From the NCBI GenBank assembly GCA_963978545.1, contig OZ021723.1, positions 98,240,002 through 98,304,001 on the forward strand: a stretch of DNA of 64,000 bases. The letters run 5' to 3'. This document shows positions 25,934 to 37,241 of the stretch, piece by piece (position 1 is the first letter of the stretch; every line of letters begins with the position of its first letter). The position numbers and the translations under genes were made by a program. The notes under the pieces were generated by a model, which saw only the letters and a list, made by a program, of their open reading frames with translations, was not told the DNA's origin and did not search any database. Source of the DNA: Linyphia triangularis. Lineage: Eukaryota; Arthropoda; Arachnida; Araneae; Linyphiidae.

Positions 25934-26580
25934 GGGGGTACAGGACAGCAGGACACTAAATTTTTTAAATTTTCACAATTTTTTTTTATCCCATTGCTTT
26001 AAAAATAAATATCGGTCTTTCTCAGATAAAGATCCTAAATCCTTCTATCTGAATTACAGCTTCTGATATTGAATAATTAGCACCATGTGATTTGCTTTTC
26101 ATCCATGCTATTTCAAAACTTAAATCTAGTTTTCTTGGCAATATTTTCACCGTCAATTTTAAGTTAAGACAAGAACTGAATATTATAAATGTATGAACAT
26201 TTTAATAAGTACTTTTTAAATACATTTTTTTAATTTGTCTTTTTGGATTATTAATAAATAATTTTTTTTTTTAAACTTTAGAATTTTTTTAAAGAAAAAC
26301 TGGAAGTTTTAAAGTTGTTGTATGTCAACTTAAAAAAAAAAAATAATAATAATGATGATGATGATGATTACGAAAATTAAAAGACAATTCATTCTGTGAA
26401 TCATTGTGAGTTATTAAGTATAAATAAAGTTGTAAATTGAATAATAAATTTTGGACATAAAAATGCTATTTTAATATCAAATAGTTAAAACTAAATGTAA
26501 TAATTAAATATCTACCAAAAAACTCCAGATTAATAACTTTAAAAAATTGGCAATTTTAAACTTTTGTGTCCTATAACCCT
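25934..26580. mobile_element. TTAA-flanked MITE with GGGGGTACAGGAC end
   Basis: TTAA at 25930 precedes GGGGGTACAGGACAGC. The right end GTGTCCTATAACCCT precedes TTAA at 26581. The interior is T-rich with an AAT/GAT microsatellite at 26341-26370. Related single ends without a clear partner appear at 552-560 and 13600-13620. Confidence 0.7.
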
Positions 26581-27119
26581 TTAAAAGTCGATTTTAAAAA
26601 TTTCACTTGCAGCACCAATTAAAAGTAAAAATTTATTTTGATAAACAAATCCAGACAAAAAGGTAATTTTTGTTTTTTATTTGTAAAACACTCAAAGGCT
26701 AAACTCAAAAGTTTATAGACAAAATAAAAAATAACTTCTAAACTATTACTTTCTTAATTACATTACAATATTAAAGATAAGCTTTTAAAAACTACAGTGC
26801 AAAACAGATTAAAGCAAGGAATGGTTAATTCCTTATTGCACATATTAAGGAAGACTAAGACTCTATGCAATAGAGTAAAAATACTATAAAATTTAAGCAA
26901 CTTGGTCAGTTAGAGTTCAAAGACAACTCCTATTGCTAATAGATACTAGAAAGTGTCAAGTTCTTGTCTAAAATATGGTCAAAATTGTTAACGAAGCTAG
27001 GGATGCACCAAATATTCGGTATCTGGCCATTGAACCAAATATTTTTTTCTATTTCTTGCCAATTTATTATTATTGTTCAGAATATCCCTTTATAGAAATA
27101 TGATTTTATTTTCCATATA

Positions 27120-27512
27120 CAGGGTTCCCACTCAAATCACAAAATGAAAATCAATGACTTTTCAGGACCTAATTAATATTTTTAAAGACCTTTGAAAATT
27201 CATTTTTAGGAATCATGTCTATATTTAAATTTTAAATAAAGTATGTTCTACTAAAAAAGTTACAAGTTAGTGAATGCGTAATACAAATATGTCGGAAATT
27301 TTGATACGGTGCACATAAGTGGCGGTCACGCGGGGATAGCAAGTCCGAGTTGTATTTTTATAAATTTTGCAGTTTGACAACATCTGTAAGAATTAAGGAC
27401 TTTTAAGCATTTTCAAGGACTTTTAAACACCTCTAAGTATTTTCAAGCACTTTCAAGGCCTTGAAAACAAGTTAAAAAATATTAAGCACTTTTAATGACC
27501 GTGGGAACCCTG
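27120..27512. mobile_element. MITE family A copy 2, 5-bp TSD ATATA
   Basis: Inverted ends CAGGGTTCCCAC and GTGGGAACCCTG match perfectly, flanked on each side by ATATA. The interior matches the other family A copies. Confidence 0.92.
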
Positions 27513-27717
27513 ATATACTATATATAAAAAATGTCAAAACTTATAAGGCTCATCCACACCAATTTTGAAGTGTTTTTTTTTTTAATGAATGTTAGGGAAT
27601 GCCAGGGCCCTTTATGCCTATGGCACAATATATGTCTGCTTGAATGGTTTTAAAGATTTGAGAACAGTTACTTTTGTTATGTAACCTTTCCTTGCCAAGA
27701 CAATTGTCATCAATGAA

Positions 27718-28132
27718 CAGGGTTCCCACTCAAATCACAGAATGAAAATCAATGACTTTTCAATGACTTTTAAGGACCTAATTAATGTTTTTAAGGACCT
27801 ATGAAAATTTGTTTTCAGGCATCATGTCTGTATTTAAATTTTTAATAAAGTATATTCTATCAAAAAAGTTACAAGTTGGTGAATGCGTAATACAAATATG
27901 ACGGAAAATTCCTATAAGGTGCAGATAAGTAGCGGTCACGAGGGAACAGCAAGTCCGAGTTGTATTTTTATGAATTTTGAAGTTGGACAACATCTGTAAA
28001 AATTAAGGACCTCTAAGCATTTTCAAGGACTTTTAAGCACCTCTAAGCATTTTTAAGCACTTTCAAGGCCTTGAAAACAAGTTTAAAAATATTAAGCACT
28101 TTTAATGACTTTCAATGACCGTGGGAACCCTG
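27718..28132. mobile_element. MITE family A copy 3, 5-bp TSD ATGAA
   Basis: It has perfect 12-bp inverted ends (CAGGGTTCCCAC) with ATGAA on both sides, and lies about 200 bp from copy 2 in the same orientation. Its target duplication differs from that of copy 2, so the two are independent insertions rather than one duplicated segment. Confidence 0.92.
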
Positions 28133-29077
28133 ATGAAGGTCCAGTCATCTACGTTTTTATGAGATAAAATAACCCTATTTTTTTATTATAAGTAGTAATT
28201 AAGACAAGTTTTATAGGAAACAATACATCAGATACTCGTCCGACCGACAGAATATTCGGTATTTGGCCCAAATCACTATTCGCTGCATTCCTAAATGAAG
28301 CATTATACATAAACAATTAAAAAACAAGATTTATTCTAGAAAACATATGTTTTTACTTTAACCATTTTGAAGATAGGATAGATGAGAGTGGGTAGATTCA
28401 TTGCTTAAAACAGACATATAGGCTCGATAACTATTCTTGCTAAAAACAATCTATGATTTATGAGAGCTCCATTAACAAGGATTTATTGCGATGAATTTCA
28501 TTTAAATGCAAGTGGTTCGTAATAGATATGCAAGCATGAAGAACACTTTATAAAAACATAGTCTCTGCAGTATCAAAACATACTACAGGTATTTCTGATA
28601 TTGCTGATGAACAAGACACTCAATCACAATTCTGAAGATTAAGCGCAATGGGATAACTAGCTCTGGAAATCTTCCTATTCCAGCAACATGTGTGTAATCA
28701 TACATAGCAAAGTCTAATTTATAAAGATAATATGTACAATTCTGTTTTAAAAACATTCCTTCACATTGCGAGGAATTAATAAAACTGCTACCTTAAACTA
28801 TACATTATAAATTAAAGCACCACACTAAAGTCACTTTTGTCGTAGTACATGATATGCTGAATAGCTTAACCATACAATGAATCCGAGACTGGCTTAAGAT
28901 TAAAATTGCTTTGTAATATATTTTGATATATAAGTCATTTAAATGAATTTGAATTCACACACAAATGTTATAAAATTCCTTCAACATAATTCTGTTTTCA
29001 AATTTAAAAGCAAATAGTAAAATATAATTTTAAATTTAATATTTCAGACAATATTTCTTAAATAATTTTTAATAAAA
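28133..29077. other. gene-free stretch
   Basis: Unique A/T-rich sequence between MITE A copy 3 and MITE D. Nothing recognised. Confidence 0.45.
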
Positions 29078-29832
29078 TTAGGGGGTGCAGAGAGTTTACT
29101 AAAAAAAATTAGGTAGGAATTTCAGGGTTAATTCCAAAATTTTAGGGATACAGGGGTCTATCCAGGTTTTTTTTACAGGGTCCTATTTTTGTGAAAAATT
29201 TCCAATTTTATATATTTTGAGCATATGGTTTGGCATCTGTGACGTCACTTCCTTAAACCCAACATGTGGGTAAGTGAGCCGTTTTCTCCTTTTGGCATAA
29301 AACAAACTTTGCAATTCTGTAATTGGTCCAATTTCAAACTGGAAATATTATGAAGTTTTCATATTTTTGACTTGGAATTTTGTGAAAGTTCAGTTTGTTG
29401 GACATGGAATTTTGTGAAGGGTCCTTTTGTTGATTATAGAATTTTGTGAAGGGTCCTTTTGTTGATTATGGAATTTTGTGAAGGGTCCGTTTTTTGAACA
29501 TGGAATTTTGTGAAGGGTCCTTAAAAGGACCCAAATTTCCTTCTGCATAGACCCCTGGGATAATACTAAAAAAATTTAGGGATATTCTTTTAACGCTAAC
29601 AGTCTTTCTAACATAGACATTCTTTTCAAAGCATGTTTCAAAATCGGCAAAAAAATACCAATTTTTAAAAAATTTAATAATTAAAATATCAGAAAGGATT
29701 TTTTCTCTGAAAAAATATCTGGCTTTTTTTACTGGTTTTGGAGAAAAATCGGGGAATTCTCGAAGTTCAAAATTTTTTTTAGGTACCATCGAAAAATGTA
29801 AGTATACAATTTTAGGGTGAATGCAACCCTTG
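29078..29832. mobile_element. MITE family D copy 1, 5-bp TSD TAAAA, hosting a nested MITE
   Basis: Ends TTAGGGGGTGCAG and GAATGCAACCCTTG are flanked by TAAAA on both sides. The interior has repeated ATTTTTAGGGATA-type motifs. Family C sits inside it. The uninterrupted length is about 343 bp. Confidence 0.75.
29151..29557. mobile_element. MITE family C, 5-bp TSD GGATA, nested in family D
   Basis: Ends CAGGGGTCTATCCAGG and CTGCATAGACCCCTG are inverted and flanked by GGATA on both sides. The right half has a short tandem repeat, GGAATTTTGTGAAGGGTCC, present three to four times at about 29410-29520. Confidence 0.88.
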
Positions 29833-30459
29833 TAAAATGGAAAATGAGGGGAAAACTCAGAATGTTAATACCTAAAAAATTATAAAATTATGCATTTTAT
29901 AGATATAAAATCAAGTTATTTAAGTTAGCTTAAATATTGCAAGGTTTCTCAAAGACTAAGTAAAAAAAAATTAGCTACTTTTATTAGTGATGACCTACCA
30001 GTGATAGTTCTTTCCAACATAATTTTATTCCCTTCCTCCATGTTTGAAACAGAATTTTGCTTTGTGGTTCATTTTTAAAACTGTGCGAGGAAAATAAATT
30101 GCAAAATTACTTTTAGCATTTTGAACCATTTCATAATGCAAACTAAGCCATTGTCTGGCTCTAGCGACACCCAAGAGAAACTAATTTATAGGGTTCAAGT
30201 TAAGAAATATGCTGGTAGTTGGCAACCTATCACCAAATACTCATATGCAAGATAGTCTTCGCTTGATACCCTTTTCATTATTTGTTAAAAACTTAACAAT
30301 CCCAATTAATAATTATACCCATAAGATGCAATTAGCCAGAGCTGGACAATACTAAATGAGTCATATGTCCAGTTTTGCCATCAGACCAGTCTCTATGGCG
30401 GATTTTGCCAAATTACAAAAGCCATCCCTCAGACCCATTGTATGATCAGAAACAAATCC

Positions 30460-30813
30460 ACCTTACAATGACATCTCCAAAATAACTCCTCAGCATGCAC
30501 TTATTGCTCTTTAGATCAAACACCTCAGTTGTTATACACAAATGAAGCAACCTTAAAAAGTGAACATTAGTGACAGGTCACCTGCTTTAACATGAAGATG
30601 CATCCCCCCAAAAGCAGTCTCCAGAGCAGCATGTCGCTCATCAAAGACCACTTCTGGGAAGAGTGTACAAGACTACATCTTCTATGGTTGTACTTCTCTT
30701 TTGAGAACAGGGAAGGTCACAGGTACTTCTCGAGGAATGCCTTTGGGGAGAGGTCACATGCAAGGTGGTTCAATATGGATTGCATGGTGTGGTCTGGGCT
30801 GTTGTCGCAACCT
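30460..30813 (-). pseudogene. decayed tandem copy of the Vang C-terminal exon
   Basis: This stretch is collinear with Vang coding exon 3 at about 31227-30890 and in the same orientation, offset by roughly 420 bases, starting about 70 bases past the Vang stop codon. Shared blocks include the segment corresponding to CTTTCCCCAAGGCATTCCTC and the segment around the VTVNRL/LCITEEV codons. Reading the minus strand, the copy has frame changes, loss of about 12 bases near the LCLAHD codons, a CGA-to-TGA change in the LRHS codons and a TAA where Vang has Asn. The ETSV end is not preserved. It cannot encode the Vang C-terminus. It would lie inside the Vang 3' UTR if the transcript runs through it. Confidence 0.85.
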
Positions 30814-30879
30814 GGCTATCATGCCACAATAGGTATTGCATACACATCATAAACCTTTTGTAGGGTCTGGTCAGCACTG

Positions 30880-33800
30880 CTACACAGATGTCTCAGAGTT
30901 TAACCTCAGCACAAACTTGTTACTCTTCGGATCAATCACTTCCTCTGTTATACACAAATGCGGCAATCTATTAACAGTGACCATCAGCGACACATCTCCC
31001 TGCCGTAGCATGAACACACATCCCGCCACTAGTGGTCTTGAGAGAAGCGTGTCGCATACAAGCGACCATGTCTGAGAAGGTCGCATGAGCTCTCGGTCGC
31101 TGTTGAGGACAGGGGAGTGTCGCAGATACTTTTCGAGGAATGCCTTGGGGGAAAGGTCATGGGCCAGGCATAGTGCAAGGTGGTCTAGGATGGATTGCAT
31201 GGTGTGTCGGGGCTGCTGTCGCGTGATGCGCAGATACTTCTGGAGGGATCGTGCCATCGAGGGGAAGATGGCCTGAGCTGCCTCAGAGGGGTCCATTGGG
31301 ATGGCAGGACCTAAGAGATGGTGGTTAGTGTTATTTTTTTAAAACTTGGTTGGGGAAGAGGTCTATTTGGAAAAAATATTGTATCATTTTAACGACTGTC
31401 TGTGAAATTAGACTTCAAAAAATATAAGCCCTAACTAAACTGAATAAGGGACCTTCCAAACTAAAACAATATATGTATATGTTCATAATTTATTTAATTC
31501 TATGTATTTTTGTTTATTTTTATATAACAAAGCTTCCAGAATTTAATATACCCAACATGAATTCATGCCAAGTAAATCTCGGTATCAGCAAGACTAAATT
31601 TCTCAAATCAGACCCTTGCAACCAAAAGACTATAAATAAATCAACAAACTGAAAACTCAACATAACTACCTAAGAGAAACAACAAGTAACATACCTTGTT
31701 CATCCTGTAGCCGCTTTATGTGTGTGAACGACTCCTCAGCAGCAGAAACCAACCTTGCTTTCCTCTTCCTCACCCTTCTCTCATATTCGTGCTCCTCATA
31801 AAACCTCTCATTGTGACTAGAGTCCCTTCTGTGAATATCGCTTCCTACAGTACTGCGATTTGTACCGTTCATCGGACTGTTCGCCATATTGTCCACATCA
31901 TACATCTTGAAGCCAGGAGTCATCTTGCGTGACTTTGTAGGGATAGTCTCTAGGTAAGGATTATAGATGCTGAAATCACGGTAATAGAACTCGAGGATGA
32001 GAGCAGCTGCTCTCTGGATGGAAAGTTGTCCGATGGTATAGCATCGACTTTCGCCATCAGGAGATCTGACTACCTTGACGAAATATTGTGCGCTGAGTTG
32101 TCTGACTTCAACCAAAATGACAGCTAAGTAGTGGATGAACAATAGAGTGTCGACGAGAGAGACAGCAAATAGGACGATAGAATGGTAATCGTCATGTCGC
32201 TTCTCGATGATGCGAACACCATAGAATAGCCAGTAGGCGAAGGTGAAAACAATCATAAGGGCTAGGACTATTGCACGATAAATGAATATTCTTGGAAGGG
32301 TCACTTTTGGCCTTCGGAAAAATAAGGCCCATGATCCAAATAACAAGATCAGCAGCTTGAATGACATGCTTATGAGTAGTCCGTCACACTCTGGACCACA
32401 CTTCTGCACTTTCCAGTCTAAGGCTTCGACCTTCGGGAGAATGATCATGAGGATAGGAGATACGAAGGCACAGAATGACAGCAAGGTAGTGAATACAGTC
32501 CCTACCCACATGTGGCAGTAGAAGCTGAGGCTTGTTTCGTAGTCTCCGTGGAGTTTTGAGACATCGTCCATAGACCCAGAATGGTCACTTGTGTTGCCTG
32601 TGATAGCTGTTGTATTGTCGCCCCAATTATCATCCTGGTTTAGAATCTGAACTTCGATAAACTCATCTGTCCGGCTGTCATTGCCATTCAGTCCAATTCC
32701 ATGCTGAAAGAGAGGAGAAAATAAATATTTTCTGAATGTTTTTCTTACTTGTTAACCTATTTAACAAAAATTTTACATATTTTATTACAAGTTTATATTT
32801 TGAACAGTGGTTTATCCGGACTACAATTTTTCACTATAAAATCACGATTTCCTAGTTCCTAATAATTTTTACTGATGCAAGCTATATATTTATATATATA
32901 TTTTTTTCAACAATGCATTTAAATACTTACCTACCAGCCAATTAGAATTGTGCAATATTTTTTTAATGGATATAAAAAGAACATCTTGTCCATAAATCCT
33001 GACTGAAAGTGTATGTACATGGTGGTCACAAAATTCAGGAAAAAAAGTTCCCCGATAATTCCCTGATTTTCCTGACAGATTTCTACAAAATTCCCTGATT
33101 TTAGGGCAAACTATTTTCCAAATTTCCAAATTTTTGTTTAGGTTTTCCAGATGTCTAGACACCCTGATCAAATAGAACATGTATTCTAAGAGATAACATG
33201 CAATTATTTTTAAAAATAGTTTTGCTGTAATAAAAAGTTTAAATTATTCTGTAACATTAAACTTCTAATGGCTTACCACTACAAATCTCCATGTAAATAG
33301 CGCCAAAATATGGATGAACGTGCCTTAAAAAATACAAAATTTCCCTGATTTTCATGAAATTTTAAAAAATTCCCTGGCATTTCCCTGATTTTTTTCCAGA
33401 ATCAGAAAGCTCCCTGACATTTCCATGACATCCAGGTTTTCCCGGTTCTGTGGCCGCTCTGATGTACATCTTTAAGAACACCTTCAATTTCGTTTTGCAA
33501 AAAAACATTTTGAAGTAAGGTTCATAATTAAAGTTTTTTAACTGCAGAAAATTTGGCAAAAAAATAAATAAAAATATTCTATTTAATTTGATTTGAAACT
33601 AAAAATCACCTCAAATAACCATTTATTGCAAAATCAGTTTTAGTAAGGAATGTTAACTACAAGACAAAGTAAAAAATAAATGTATTCAACACAAGGTACC
33701 TTGCTGCTTAAAGTAGAATTGTGTGATCTGTCGTTCTTGGGTGTCCGGTGGAGGTGCCTCGGCCGACTCCGGTGGTTGGACCCACCAGTCCCACCATGGG

Positions 33801-33936
33801 TACTGTGAGCCCTGCTGCGCCGCGAACGGGACGATTGTTCGCTGTAGCACGATCTCACCGATTCAGTCTCCATGTTGGGCTTACGGGGGAGATTTATGCC
33901 TGTGCCCATGTGTATGTCTCCGGTCCACAAAGACAT
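30880..33936 (-). CDS. Vang: Van Gogh/Strabismus (Vang-like) planar cell polarity protein, 3 coding exons
   Basis: This is the four-pass membrane protein of the planar cell polarity core, which works at the plasma membrane with Prickle, Frizzled and Dishevelled (family knowledge). Coding exons on the minus strand are 33936-33700, 32703-31695 and 31310-30880. They are bounded by GTACCT and GTATGT donors and by CTTTCAG and TCTTAG acceptors, and join in frame to 558 codons plus TAG. Hydrophobic segments lie near residues 144-169, 187-209, 218-241 and 254-277. The N-terminus is rich in Ser and Arg, as in Vang proteins, where CK1 phosphorylates Ser/Thr clusters. YYRDF near residues 319-323 fits the YYxxF sorting motif known from Vangl2. 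The C-terminus ETSV is the conserved PDZ ligand. In-frame TAA lies upstream of the first ATG. A second ATG at 33873 (METESV) matches the usual family start and has a better Kozak context, which would give 537 residues. Family identity is clear; only the start is uncertain. Confidence 0.95.
33018..33461. mobile_element. MITE family B copy 3 in Vang intron 1, 5-bp TSD ATGTA
   Basis: It lies inside the intron between coding exons 1 and 2 of Vang. The ends CATGGTGGTCACAAAATTC and TTCTGTGGCCGCTCTG are flanked by ATGTA (an 8-bp match, ATGTACAT, is also possible if the left end is read as starting at GGTGG). It does not touch a splice site. Confidence 0.85.
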
Positions 33937-33984
33937 GATGGTCTGTTGGACTGCTGTTAGTTACTGCTGCTTATAATGAGACGC
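33937..33984 (-). other. Vang: Vang 5' UTR part of exon, with predicted 3' splice site
   Basis: Reading the minus strand, TACTAAAATGATTCCAG ends at 33985 and looks like a branch site plus acceptor, so transcribed exon sequence would begin at 33984. The 48 bases before the first ATG contain an in-frame TAA, so they are untranslated. An upstream non-coding exon would be needed; it was not located. Confidence 0.45.
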
Positions 33985-35039
33985 CTGGAATCATTTTAGT
34001 ACATTACATTACAATGGCAGAATGTAAAATAAATATTACATTACAAGTTCAAATAAGCACATTTAAAGTATAGAAAACAAGTAAAACATTTTAAATACAG
34101 AATATTCAAATTTCCCACCTCCTATGTAGAGTTAAGAAGATGAAATTTTGTTGATATGAGAACACATAGACATGTAAGCTAACAAAATTCCTAAATATTA
34201 CTATCCTTCCTAGTTCTGCTCATATACAGAATACTGAAGGTGATCCTACTACCATTTGACTCATGCAAGTTAAAATAGTCAACTATAGAAATTTCATTTA
34301 AACCACTAAGAAAGTTTGAAAAAGAATTATTGAAGACATTTTTGTTCCAATTTAAAGTCAATAAACTGGTAGAAATCTCATTCCCTCCCCCAAAAAAAAA
34401 AAGATTTTAAGTCTTGATCTTAAATTAAAAAAAAATAATTAAAAGATGAAAACATTAAATGAAAAGTTATATTAAACAAGGCAATTTCTTAAATAGAAGA
34501 TAAAATTCTCCAGAGAAATACAGGCATGCATGCATTTAATATGTGTAAAATACAAAGTTCATAGTTAAGTTTATTAAACATTAGACTTAAAGAAAATTGC
34601 AAAAATTCGTTGATATTCATTTGATTGTGAATTGATATCAGAGCATTGTAGTCTTTTTAATTAACACTATTTTTCCATTATTCAAATTTATATGTGTCTG
34701 AAAATTATTGTACTTATCAAGCAAAGTCGCAATTTTATTTACATCAACATTTAAAAACGCAAGTGATGTTCTGCATTAGTTGGAAGTAAAGTTTTGATTA
34801 CTACAATAAGCAACATTATTTTCATATATTGGTTGGTCATTATTCTCAGGTAAAAAGGGGGAAAAAATGCTGGCTGCCACAAAATGAAATACAAATCTGG
34901 GCAATATAATAGGATCAATGAATGTTTGATATTTTCAAGAGAACTATAATCAAAATGCACTTTTTCTCCAACAGCCACTTGATTCGAAAACAGTTTAAAA
35001 TCTTAGTGAAATAGCAACTGCTCAGTGAGTAGCTACCTA
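33985..35039. other. gene-free stretch upstream of Vang coding exon 1
   Basis: Presumed intron sequence between an unlocated non-coding first exon of Vang and coding exon 1. Nothing else recognised. Confidence 0.4.
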
Positions 35040-35180
35040 ACGTTGCAAAATTCAGGAAAAAAAAGTTTCCTGATAAGATTTCTAGAAAGTTCCCCGATTT
35101 TACTCAAACTTTTTCAATTTCCTCAACTTATCCAGATGTATAAACATTTAGACATCCTGATCAAATCAAACATATGCAGG
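35040..35180. mobile_element. MITE family B, truncated copy
   Basis: GCAAAATTCAGGAAAAAAAA and the later CCAGATGTATAAACA and CATCCTGATCAAAT blocks match the left third of family B. The right two thirds are missing. Confidence 0.65.
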
Positions 35181-35580
35181 GTTCAGGGTGCAGTGAGCAG
35201 CTAACTTAAATATCACATCCATTTAACAAAATAACACTGTACCATGAAAAGCATTTTGTTTTTCTTGTCTAAGTGCCACTATTCATCTTTCATTCGAAAT
35301 AAATCTGAATTAGTTTATATCTTTAATATACAATATTTGAATCATTTCACACTTTTGTCTCGCAATGTTTATACAGGCTGACATAAGAGTACCTATTGGT
35401 TTTTCATACTACCCTTAAATCTGAAGAATATAGCAACTTCTCTAACACTGAAACTTGATTGTGTGTTATTAAAATCAAATTTTTCACACTTACATTATTA
35501 TTCTTTACATTAAATGTTCTAAATGTTCAGCACCATTTTAAATGCAAACACTATACGTTGTTAAACCAAGTTTTTTAAAC

Positions 35581-35958
35581 CAAGGATGAGAGTGATCAGA
35601 GAGCAAAAAGGAGGAAATTCAAAAATTCGTGGAAAAAGTTTGCGGATGGAATACACAAAAATTTAACAAGAGTATGCAAGAAGGATGTTCAATAATTTTA
35701 AAGATACAATGAAATTTCTCATACTATATAATAATTACATTTCAAATATTAGGAGTTAGTGAAGTAATCTGAGAGGAAAGGGGAGCCAAGAGAGAAAATC
35801 TTTTGTTTAGATATGAGGAAAAGTATACTTTTTGCAGGAAAAACTGGTTCAGATCAGAAAAATGTGGATCCTCAAGACAGGGACAAAGAGGAGAAAAATG
35901 TTACATAAAAAACCAAAAAGGAAGAAATCCTCCAAAAGGAGGAAAACTGGTATCCCTG
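35581..35958. mobile_element. R4 repeat copy 1, TSD TTAAAC
   Basis: Ends CAAGGATGAGAGT and ACTGGTATCCCTG are weakly inverted. TTAAAC flanks both sides. Plus-strand open stretches inside are lysine-rich and not recognisable proteins. Related copies lie at 36882, 52467-53749 and 58161-58650. Confidence 0.7.
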
Positions 35959-36335
35959 TTAAACACATTTCACAACATTATTTTTTGACAAGATTTCTTC
36001 AGTTACAATTCATTCCATTCTTCGATGTCTGTGGGACATCTTCACAATGTCTTTGAGATAATCCTTATTCCTACATAAAAATATCCAACAGGTTGAGGCT
36101 TGGTGACCTTGGTGGTCACATGCCTGATGAAATTAAATGGTTATCAAAGAACTCCTTATGCATTCCCATTATTAAGTTTGATGTGTACAGAGTGACTCTG
36201 TCTAACTGAAACCAGCAGCAACAGTCCAGAACTCCTAGTAATGCAATAAAAGTTTTATTATGTCCAGGTACACTTTGGAATATATGGTACGAGAAAAAAA
36301 ATTGGCTCTATCACTTTTCGCATTGACAACACACA
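35959..36335 (-). pseudogene. DDE transposase remnant 1
   Basis: On the minus strand, decayed frames read QLDRVTLYT, then KEFFDNHLIS, then PPRSPSLNLLD, then EDVPQTSKN. These follow the order QLDGAPPH, FL-x-x-x-F, PPRSPDL-x-PLDFFLWG and VYxDVP known from DDE-type transposases of the mariner/DDE_3 group. Stops and frame changes break it. No ends were found. Confidence 0.6.
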
Positions 36336-36700
36336 CAGGGTTACCATTCAAATCACAGAATGAAAATCAATGACTTTTCATGTCCTAATTATTGTTTTTA
36401 AGGACGTTTGAAAATTTGTTTCCAGGCATCATGTCTATATATAAATTTTTAATAAACTATATTCTACCAAAAAAGTTACAAGTTGGGGCATGCGTAATAC
36501 AATTAAATCAGAGAATTCCGATATGGTGCAGATAAGTAGCGGTCAAGCAGGGATAGTAAGTGTGAGTTGTATTTTTATTTTGCAGTTGGGCACACAACAT
36601 CCATAAAAATTAAAGACTTTTAAAGAACTCTTAAGTATTTTCAAGGCCTTGGAAACAAGCTAAAAAATATTAAGCACTTTTAATGACTGTGAGAACCCTG
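36336..36700. mobile_element. MITE family A copy 4, inserted in transposase remnants
   Basis: Starts CAGGGTTACCAT and ends GTGAGAACCCTG. The flanks (ACACA and CACAG) are not an exact duplication. It separates two related transposase remnants, at 35959-36335 and 36701-36881. Confidence 0.85.
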
Positions 36701-36881
36701 CACAGGTTGAGGTCTGGTGACCTTGGTGGTCACACGCTTATTGAAATAAAATGGTTATCGAAGAATTCATTACGCATTATCACCGTTAGGTTTGACGTGT
36801 GGAGATCGGCTCCATCTAACTGAAACAGCCCTGAACTTCTAGTGATGCAATAAAAGTTTGACTATGTCCAGGTTCACTTAG
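36701..36881 (-). pseudogene. DDE transposase remnant 2
   Basis: Collinear with about 36083-36270 (shared GGTGACCTTGGTGGTCACA and GCAATAAAAGTTT), and in the same orientation. It sits between MITE A copy 4 and the second R4 copy. Confidence 0.6.
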
Positions 36882-37241
36882 CAGAGATGAAAGTGATCAG
36901 AGAGCAAAAAGGAGGAAATCCAAAAATTCATTAAAAAAGCTCGCAGAAGGAATACACACAAATTCAACAAAAAAAGTACATAGGAAGAATGATTTAATAA
37001 TTTTAAAGATATAATGAAACTTCTCATACTATATAATACTTACATTTCAAATATTAGGAGTTAGTGAAGTAATCTGTGAGGAAAGGGGAGCCAAGAGTGA
37101 AAATCTTTTGTTTAGATATGTGGAAAAGTATACTTTTTGCAGGAAAAACTGGTTCAGATCAGAAAAATGTGGATCCTCAAAACAGGGACAAAGAGAAGGA
37201 AAATGTTACATAAAAAACCAAAAAGGAGGAAAACTGGGTTC
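36882..37241. mobile_element. R4 repeat copy 2, right end truncated
   Basis: CAGAGATGAAAGTGATCAG starts a copy closely matching 35581-35958, including CTTTTTGCAGGAAAAACTGG. It lacks the last 15-20 bases, and TTCAAATG follows. It is clearly one of the youngest-looking pairs in the window. Confidence 0.75.

Noticed and set aside
29466..29789. 107-codon minus-strand frame
   Set aside because: It spans the junction of MITE C and MITE D and is chance open sequence.
30592..31276. Plus-strand open frames opposite the Vang last exon and its copy
   Set aside because: They are antisense shadows of the minus-strand coding sequence; no splice, start or domain evidence.
33640..33699. Read-through of Vang exon 1 frame into VPCVEYI and on
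   Set aside because: A GTACCT donor at 33699 and the in-frame join to 32703 show this is intron sequence.
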